Of a stretch of DNA of 64,000 bases, positions 32,632-38,662 are shown piece by piece. The stretch comes from Paraburkholderia aspalathi (GTDB lineage Bacteria > Pseudomonadota > Gammaproteobacteria > Burkholderiales > Burkholderiaceae). The position numbers and the translations under genes were made by a program. Numbering within the stretch: the stretch's first letter is position 1; each line of letters starts with the position of its first letter. The DNA is taken from NCBI RefSeq assembly GCF_900116445.1, contig NZ_FPBH01000003.1, positions 310,001-374,000 of the forward strand, in the 5' to 3' direction. The notes below the pieces were generated by a model, which had not been told where the DNA came from, did not search any database, and saw only the letters and a list, made by a program, of their open reading frames with translations.

Positions 32632-32843
32632 CCGAGCGCATCCGTATCGACGTCGGCGAGGAGAGTTTCCTGGTCACTGCCGAATGCCCACATCGCAAGG
32701 CACTCCTGAAATACGCGTCGTTGACGCGCGATGCCAAGGGGCGCTGTGTCATTACCTGTCCGCTGCATTTCTCGCGCTTCGATCTCGCCACTGGTGAGGT
32801 ACTCAACGGTCCTGCCACCCAACCCCTGGACGTGACGCCATGA
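32628..32843 (+). CDS. Small Rieske [2Fe-2S] ferredoxin-like protein
   Basis: A 71-residue protein with a Rieske cluster site: C20-P-H22 and C44-P-L-H47, the CxH...CxxH pattern with 21 residues between. There is no signal or transit peptide, so it is a cytoplasmic electron carrier. It overlaps the di-iron oxygenase gene by four bases (ATGA), strongly suggesting it delivers electrons to that enzyme; it matches the position of RohT in the azomycin set as I recall it. Its own stop overlaps the cytochrome gene in the same way. Confidence 0.82.
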   Translation: MTERIRIDVGEESFLVTAECPHRKALLKYASLTRDAKGRCVITCPLHFSRFDLATGEVLNGPATQPLDVTP

Positions 32844-34024
32844 TCCCACGCAACCGCTTCCAAACCCTGATACTGGCACTGCTTCTGTTGACCGGCACCG
32901 CAGCCGCGCAGCAGGAAAACGCTGATCGTAGCCACCCCAGCAGTCCGCTGGACGACCTGCTCCAAGCCAATCACCTGTCCGCACTGAACGCACCGGACGA
33001 AACGTCCTGGCTGCTATTTACTTATGTGGCGACGCCAACTGACGGCCGCGATAGTCATCGCAGTCGCTTTGAGCACTGGGCCTCCGATCACGACACGTTC
33101 AACCGCCATCCGCAGTGGCCGAGTGATGCTGGCGTGATGCACCCCCATGTCGCCGTGTTGCAGGCCGAGCAGGCCCGACGTCTGGAGGCGATGCCAGGAG
33201 CTCATCCACTGGTCTCGGCCCAGAACCTCGAAGAGGTCCGGCGCAACCGCTCCACATTTGATTTCATTGTCAACCATCAGCTTTATACGCAGGAAGGTCT
33301 CGCCGCAGCCTTTGCTGCCGGCAAACCGATCGTGTTCCCACTGGACTCAATCGAAGTAAAGGGCGACTGGATTCCGGCCGACAGCCCCGGTGTGGACGCG
33401 AACCGCTATCACATCAGCGTGGGCGCGGACGGCAAGCGCTACGCACTGGCCTCGATGCATATCACCACCAAGCTGATTCCGAACTGGACCTGGGCAACGT
33501 TCGAGCACGAAGATAACGCGGGCCGCTGCGACTACATCGGCTGCCATGACAGTTTCGGCGCTGCGCTGCCAGAGGTAGCGCCCTTGTCCGCCCTGGGTCA
33601 GCGGTATCCAGCCTGCCGCAAGTCGCCGGCCCTGCGCACGATCTTCGCGAAGGCCGGCCTTGACGAGGCATGGCAACACTACTGCCTGAAGGGATCGCAG
33701 ATGGATTTCACGGACAGCACGGGGCAACCCATCCTGCTCGGCAACACCATCCCCGAGAAAGGCATGGTCAATACGGCTTCGTGCATGACGTGTCATGCGC
33801 GCGCCGCGTTCGGCAAGGATGGACTGAAGACCTCCGAGGACGGCTCGCTTGATCCGGCGCCCGTCGCCGCCTGCCCCACGGGTGCGCCGTGCAGCCCGAA
33901 CGGTGCGCCAAACCCCAGCTGGTTCTGGCTGCGCAACGTGCCCGTCGCAATTCAGACCGATTTCGTCTGGGCCATTCCATATTGCGCGGTGCCGAGCGGT
34001 CAGGAAACCGGGCGCTGCGGATAA
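32840..34024 (+). CDS. Secreted c-type cytochrome family protein
   Basis: A 394-residue protein with a signal peptide (about residues 1-23, LLLLTGTAAA|QQ) and one haem c motif CMTCH near residue 316, so it is periplasmic. Four further Cys (CDYIGC, CRKS, YCLKG) and ACPTGAPC and YCAVPSGQETGRC near the end could form disulphides. The domain resembles a 'cytochrome c family protein' group without known reaction. Its start overlaps the Rieske stop (ATGA), placing it in the biosynthetic operon, yet it acts in a different compartment. It could pass electrons, handle the exported product or detoxify it; none of this is shown by sequence. Confidence 0.78.
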   Translation: MIPRNRFQTLILALLLLTGTAAAQQENADRSHPSSPLDDLLQANHLSALNAPDETSWLLFTYVATPTDGRDSHRSRFEHWASDHDTFNRHPQWPSDAGVMHPHVAVLQAEQARRLEAMPGAHPLVSAQNLEEVRRNRSTFDFIVNHQLYTQEGLAAAFAAGKPIVFPLDSIEVKGDWIPADSPGVDANRYHISVGADGKRYALASMHITTKLIPNWTWATFEHEDNAGRCDYIGCHDSFGAALPEVAPLSALGQRYPACRKSPALRTIFAKAGLDEAWQHYCLKGSQMDFTDSTGQPILLGNTIPEKGMVNTASCMTCHARAAFGKDGLKTSEDGSLDPAPVAACPTGAPCSPNGAPNPSWFWLRNVPVAIQTDFVWAIPYCAVPSGQETGRCG

Positions 34025-34058
34025 TCATTCCCCGTTGCCCAGTTATCATACTGGCTTG

Positions 34059-34105
34059 ATCCGATGACCGCTTTTCTCGGTGCACTTGACCTGCGGTCAT
34101 CGGAT
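34059..34105. repeat. Perfect 13-bp inverted repeat after the biosynthetic operon
   Basis: ATCCGATGACCGC (34059-34071) and GCGGTCATCGGAT (34093-34105) pair around a 21-base loop. It lies 35 bases after the cytochrome stop and 28 bases before the next coding start. There is no T-run. It may end or protect the operon transcript, or bind a regulator. Confidence 0.6.
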
Positions 34106-34132
34106 GGGACCATCACTTTCATCGGGGCTGCA

Positions 34133-35000
34133 ATGGGCACGAACAATAATCTGGGCGATCACGAAATCGCCCAACTTCAGGCACTGGACACGGCGCGGCG
34201 AGAGTACGCGAAGCGATGGGAAATTAGCGCCGCCGCCCATCAGCAGGAAGGTGACTATGCCTGGCTCGCGCTTGACCTTGACGGATACACGCGTGCTTGA
34301 AATAGGCTGTGGTGCAGGTCACTCAACCCAGGCATTACTCGCCTTAGGCCACAAGATAACCGCCATCGAAGAGAACCCGCATTGCATCGAGGCCACGCGA
34401 AACCGGCTGGAGCAAAACGGCTATCGCGTGCAGGTCGTCTCGCGCGGCACGCCGAAGGCGTTGGGGCCGGCGCAAGGCTTTACGTACGAAACCGAGTATG
34501 CAGATATCGGCGTACTAGCCAACGTCGACTACACGCTCATCGAAGGCGACGTATTGCAGGATACGAAGCTGGTCGCGTGGCTAAGTACGCAACCGCGATT
34601 CGATGCGTTGGTCTGCTGGATGATCGGAACGCACACGTACCGTGGACACAGCGCCGTCGCGACCGCGCGGGGTATCACCGAAAACGGGGTCCATCGTGTG
34701 CTGGTGCAGAATGAGGTCTACGATCTGGCCAAAATCGTACTGCGCGCGGGCGGAATACTGAGCGTTGCTGACCGGCTTGAAACGCCTTCGACGGCATCCG
34801 TGCGCGACGCAATCATGCAGCATCATCGCGAGCAGGCTAGCACCACGACACTGCGAGTGGACAGGCTACGTCATAAACCCTACGCGATCGATCGCGTCGC
34901 AGGCGGGATCACGATGGTGCCTACCCCGCCGACGGATGGTTCGGCGGTGGATCGACCATACACGCAGTCGCTCTGCGCTGTGACATCGATCAAGCCGTAA
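34133..35000 (+). pseudogene. SAM-dependent methyltransferase, frameshifted
   Basis: The N-terminus starts at ATG 34133 (MGTNNNLGDHEIAQLQ) and runs to GDYAWLALDLDGYTR, then stops. From that point another frame continues DTRVLEIGCGAGHSTQALLALGHKITAIEENPHCIEATRNRL, a class I SAM-binding domain, to 35000. Family members have these parts in one frame (WE-SA...Y-W...RVLEIGCGxG), so one frameshift near 34297-34301 splits the gene. Either the gene is inactive, or translation restarts at ATG 34256 giving a truncated enzyme, or the base count is an assembly error. Substrate unknown. It lies between the biosynthetic operon and the defence-like operon. Confidence 0.65.
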
Positions 35001-35050
35001 CGCACGTTCCTGCTTCGACTCGCGATTCAAAGAATTCCGGCGCGAGACAT

Positions 35051-35554
35051 TCAGGTTTGATCCGATGGCGACGACGTGTGCAGAAAAAGCCATGCCTCCG
35101 TGCCCACGTACATATTCGCTACCTTAAACTCCATTGCCAGCGCGTACATATCGGCCGATGACGTGGCCTGATCTTCCAGCACATGCTTCGTCCGATAACG
35201 CATGACCGGATTCCCTATCTCCTGAAAGAGCGCGCCGTGCACGGCGGCATTCCGCCGGCCTATCAATTCGATGAAGCTCTCGAACCTGGCGGTATGAATC
35301 TCCAAATCGGGCCGACCGCCGTAGCAAGTTGTTATCCATTTCGCACAATAGCCCAGCCTGTCGACGATCGGTGCGCGCTCCACCTTTCTGCTGAAAACTA
35401 GCGACGGGATGAGCGCGGTCATACCGCGCAGGAAGTTTTCGATTAAACGCTCGAAGTGAGCCGCCTCGTACGTTATGGCACCCAAGGCACGCAGTAAGTC
35501 GCCATCGTCTGGATACGAGAGGAAGTCGATATCCGCTATCGCTTGACTACCCAC
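35051..35554 (-). CDS. Small helical protein of the defence-like operon, 167 aa
   Basis: Starts at GTG 35554 (GGAGGC four bases upstream), overlapping the stop of the previous gene by 8 bases, so translation is coupled. The protein looks all-helical: DGDLLRALGAITYEAAHFERLIENFLRGMTALIPSL, then AKWITTCYGGRP and FIELIGRRNAAVHGALFQE. The RNxxVHG part resembles the R-N-x-x-x-H motif of HEPN domains (GRRNAAVHG), which in toxins is an RNase active site. It could be a HEPN RNase effector or a helical partner of the nuclease-like protein upstream. Last gene of the operon. Confidence 0.65.
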   Translation of the reverse strand: MGSQAIADIDFLSYPDDGDLLRALGAITYEAAHFERLIENFLRGMTALIPSLVFSRKVERAPIVDRLGYCAKWITTCYGGRPDLEIHTARFESFIELIGRRNAAVHGALFQEIGNPVMRYRTKHVLEDQATSSADMYALAMEFKVANMYVGTEAWLFLHTSSPSDQT

Positions 35555-36725
35555 GCTCGCCTCCGTCCGTTGCGTCCTCAGGCCAACTCTCCGGCAAGTC
35601 GAATACCTCGAACGACAGGCCGTCTCGCTCGGAAAGTTTGCCTTGCTCAACAATTGCATGTGGCAAGACGTAGGTCTCTTCACCGAGAGGGTGGAGCGCG
35701 TCAGGATTAAGGTAGAGCAGGTGCGAACTGCGGGACACGAAGTGCCAGACGTCAAACCTTCTAAACATCCAGACACCGCTTAAACGTGTGTACTGCGGCC
35801 CGTGTGGCCCGAACCAGACACCGTCGCGGCATCGTCTAGCACGATGCTCCGCATTGGGGTCTTCGCGATCAAACACCAGCTCAAGTTGACCAAACAGGGC
35901 GTCCCGCTCAACCGATGTATCTACCTGGCGGTCCTCCACATTGATCGCCACAATCAAAGGCAGATCCAGTTCGCCGTAACGGCCGCCTTTCGACTTTGCT
36001 GCGTCACGAATACCTGGTAGAACTTTAACTGGTCGCACTCCGCCTCCGAAGGCCCCGATTGCACGGCGCCCGCTTCCTCGACGTTCAGGGCCACGTGGAA
36101 TTGGCTTGAATCGAATCTTCCAGCCGTCATGCTCGTAGTCGTATTCGGGCAACCGTTCACGGTTCCGGTATTGCTCGAACGCTATGTCATAGTCGAGCGA
36201 TGCGATCCAACGGCGAAGGCCACGCCGAAGGTTTCGGCGTGGGACCGTGGATCGAGGAGAACCCGAGAGGTATACATCGAGGAGAAAATCCGGCGATGGG
36301 ATGTCGTCAATCGCGCGAATTACCTCATTCTTGCGCCGCTCAACAGCCTGCTCTTGCTCGCTGAATTGGCGAACCAGTGTGGCCTCCAAGTAGAACGCAC
36401 CACCTTCGGGTGTATGCACAAGAAAATCTGGACGCTTAGGGCTGCCGTTTGGCAACTCGGGATGAACCGTGACAGTCCAGTTCAGTAGCGAAAATAATCG
36501 ATTCAGAAAGAGCTCAAACGTTGCTGACGCAAACTGAAGATCAGAGGCCTTAAGGCGAGCGACGATTTCGGGACGATGTTCGGCTGGATAACTACGCAAA
36601 CATGCTTCAATGAAGTCACGAACGCGAGCGGCCTCCGGCCGCCCCGAAAGGTTCAGGTATTCGAAATCCCCCTGATCCGGCCTCTTTCCATGATCCAACT
36701 GCCGATCAAGGGTATCGAAAAGCAT
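35547..36725 (-). CDS. PD-(D/E)XK nuclease-like protein, 392 aa
   Basis: Residues about 85-125 contain RPDFLVHTPEGGAFYLEATLV, which fits a PD-(D/E)XK core: acidic PD, then a strand with E-x-A in place of E-x-K, preceded by a helix Glu (FASATFELFLNRLFSLL). Further parts are charged and mixed alpha/beta (LPLIVAINVEDRQVD, GVWMFRRFDVWHF). It is probably a DNA-acting effector, but the changed third motif residue makes activity uncertain. The ATG is 19 bases after the ExoVII-like stop, and the next gene overlaps its end. I do not recognise a named family. Confidence 0.65.
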   Translation of the reverse strand: MLFDTLDRQLDHGKRPDQGDFEYLNLSGRPEAARVRDFIEACLRSYPAEHRPEIVARLKASDLQFASATFELFLNRLFSLLNWTVTVHPELPNGSPKRPDFLVHTPEGGAFYLEATLVRQFSEQEQAVERRKNEVIRAIDDIPSPDFLLDVYLSGSPRSTVPRRNLRRGLRRWIASLDYDIAFEQYRNRERLPEYDYEHDGWKIRFKPIPRGPERRGSGRRAIGAFGGGVRPVKVLPGIRDAAKSKGGRYGELDLPLIVAINVEDRQVDTSVERDALFGQLELVFDREDPNAEHRARRCRDGVWFGPHGPQYTRLSGVWMFRRFDVWHFVSRSSHLLYLNPDALHPLGEETYVLPHAIVEQGKLSERDGLSFEVFDLPESWPEDATDGGERG

Positions 36726-36744
36726 ATTCTGGCCGTCCTCTATC

Positions 36745-37749
36745 TCAATGGGTCGCGTGCCAGACCACCGCGGCGAAGAGCAACAGAAGCACTCCGATCA
36801 GTACGTCGCGCCATCCGAGCGTATTCTTTGCCACAGGAACGGGGGCCACCTGGCCTGCAATCTTCTCGCGCAAGGCGACCGCATCCTGTTCCAGTTGCTT
36901 GTTGCGTTGCGCGAGCTGTCGATGCTGCAAATCCAGAGCCCGGCGCTCCTCAAGTGCGTGACAGGCCACGGCGAGAGCGTGGCCCAGGCTCGACGGCGTT
37001 GCAAAGGTCTGGTCCGCATATTTATCGACCAGTAGCATATCGTTCGCGTGCCCCATCGCCACGTAAAAAGGCAATCCGGTTCCGATGAGTGCCTTCAGCA
37101 CGGGCAATGAACCGCCTATCGTGTCGAGTGCGTCGCCGCCGCCTCGAGCGACAACGATGCCGTAAACGCCCTCTGTTTCGCACAGTGACTTCAAATCACC
37201 GATGAAAATATCTGCCCGTGTAAAATTGGTCCGCCGCTGGGGGCATTGACGTAGGTCATTCAACTGTGACGTCATCAGGAGATCATTCCAGGCGGTCTCC
37301 GTCACCAGGAAACCAAGCCGCGCGACGTCGTGTTGCTGCGCGATGAAATCACCGAGCGATCGGGGCGGCGCCTCACGTACGGGCAGCGGCCCGTCGTGCC
37401 CTTCGGGCTTGCGCGGCAGCCATGTCCCCAGCACATCTCCCACAAGTTTGACCTCGTGAGTGGCCTTGCCTTCGTTGGTCGGTGCAATCTCCAGCGTGCC
37501 GTGCAGCACGACCGGCTCATCGAGCCGCACACCGGCTTCCGGTGGAATCCGGAACTTGATTGACGCGGCGCCGAGCGTCAGCACGCCATAGCAGTGTTTA
37601 GGTGCCTCGTCAGATGGCCAGTACGTCACTCGGGTGACGACGCCCTTCACGGTGACGGCGCCGGAAGGCCCCGCCACGCGCAGCAGGCGAATCAATGCTT
37701 CAGGTGTCAGCGCCTGCACTGATCCATCCATTACCAGTTCCGATGACAT
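36745..37749 (-). CDS. Exonuclease VII large subunit-like protein with C-terminal membrane anchor
   Basis: A 334-residue relative of XseA. Residues about 15-95 look like the OB-fold (AVTVKGVVTRVTYWPS, YGVLTLGAASIKFRI, VVLHGTLEIAP); residues about 180-255 match the ExoVII catalytic core (GIVVARGGGDALDTIGG, PFYVAMGHANDMLLVDKYADQTFATPSSLGHAL). Instead of the very long coiled coil of XseA (about 440-460 aa) it has a short coil (about 265-300) and a single membrane helix (about 310-330). XseA degrades single-stranded DNA with XseB, and no XseB is nearby. This short membrane-tethered form in an operon with an SMC-like ATPase is unusual. Start 37749 has GAGG nine bases upstream; 37755 is an alternative. 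Confidence 0.75.
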   Translation of the reverse strand: MSSELVMDGSVQALTPEALIRLLRVAGPSGAVTVKGVVTRVTYWPSDEAPKHCYGVLTLGAASIKFRIPPEAGVRLDEPVVLHGTLEIAPTNEGKATHEVKLVGDVLGTWLPRKPEGHDGPLPVREAPPRSLGDFIAQQHDVARLGFLVTETAWNDLLMTSQLNDLRQCPQRRTNFTRADIFIGDLKSLCETEGVYGIVVARGGGDALDTIGGSLPVLKALIGTGLPFYVAMGHANDMLLVDKYADQTFATPSSLGHALAVACHALEERRALDLQHRQLAQRNKQLEQDAVALREKIAGQVAPVPVAKNTLGWRDVLIGVLLLLFAAVVWHATH

Positions 37750-37867
37750 CCGCATATGCCTCAAGATTAGGCCGCCCCCAACGACGGCAAGATCAGGTCG
37801 CGATTCTATCGTGCCGCTTCATCATCCAAGTTCTTGCGTGACGGTGAGGGCATCATTTCCATGACGG

Positions 37868-38620
37868 TCAACACAGGGGCGAGTGCCAACCCGTGCAACC
37901 CGTCAGATCCGAGAAATCTCGCTCGGAAAAACGAATTACACGACGTACACAATCGGCCTCCAATGGTCGCCGGATACGATCCTCGTGTTCCGTACGTTCC
38001 GAGATAGGAAGACCTCGGTTCATCAGAAAACTGCGCACCACCTTGAAGGCGAGTCCTCCGTGTCTGCCGATCGACACAATAGGAACTTCTGCCTCCACGA
38101 GACATGGGACGCCAATGCGCTGAAGAACCGACGACATCTGCGGATCGCTTTCGTGAGAGTTATAGAGCGCCTCGCCACCCCAATGACGAAAGAAGCGCCC
38201 AATACCGCTTTCGCCAGCGAGACGTGGTGAGAAGAAGCAAAACCAGATCATGCCGGCCCGGTTGCTATCGTCGGCCTGATTCGTTTGGAGTAACTGCAAA
38301 GCGATGTCTTTCGTCAGTGAGCCCGCTTGCATGAGACGTTCGACGCGCCGGCGAAGCATGGCTCCGTCAGGCAACTGCATGCCGCCGTGCTGGACATGCG
38401 CGATCTCATCTTCCGTGAGCCTGGTGCAATGCCAGCCAACCATCGCATAGGCCTGCAACAGATCGATCAGCCCATAGATGGCCGCGTCATAGGTGGCAGT
38501 TCGTACCTCACCTGTGCCCGCCTGCCATTTCACAAACAGATCGCAATGCACATCGAGATACTCGCGCAGTTCGTGCGGCCATCCGGCTGGCTGTGCCAAC
38601 GCTAACAAGACACGTGACAT
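37868..38620 (-). CDS. Unknown protein, possibly ADP-ribosyltransferase-like, 250 aa
   Basis: No confident family. The segment MVGWHCTRLTEDEIAHVQHGGMQLP resembles the H-x-T...I...G opening of DarT/KptA-type ADP-ribosyltransferase folds; a later GEALYNSHE (Tyr) and VEAEVPIVSI (Glu) could complete an H-Y-E set. This is a pattern-level guess. The ATG at 38620 follows AAAGGGG by four bases. It lies 42 bases after the SMC-like ATPase gene and 118 bases before the ExoVII-like gene, so it belongs to the same operon and may be an effector or adaptor controlled by the ATPase. Confidence 0.6.
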   Translation of the reverse strand: MSRVLLALAQPAGWPHELREYLDVHCDLFVKWQAGTGEVRTATYDAAIYGLIDLLQAYAMVGWHCTRLTEDEIAHVQHGGMQLPDGAMLRRRVERLMQAGSLTKDIALQLLQTNQADDSNRAGMIWFCFFSPRLAGESGIGRFFRHWGGEALYNSHESDPQMSSVLQRIGVPCLVEAEVPIVSIGRHGGLAFKVVRSFLMNRGLPISERTEHEDRIRRPLEADCVRRVIRFSERDFSDLTGCTGWHSPLC

Positions 38621-38662
38621 CCGGCCCCTTTGCAATAGTTCGCTTGCCTGATGTGATGTCGA

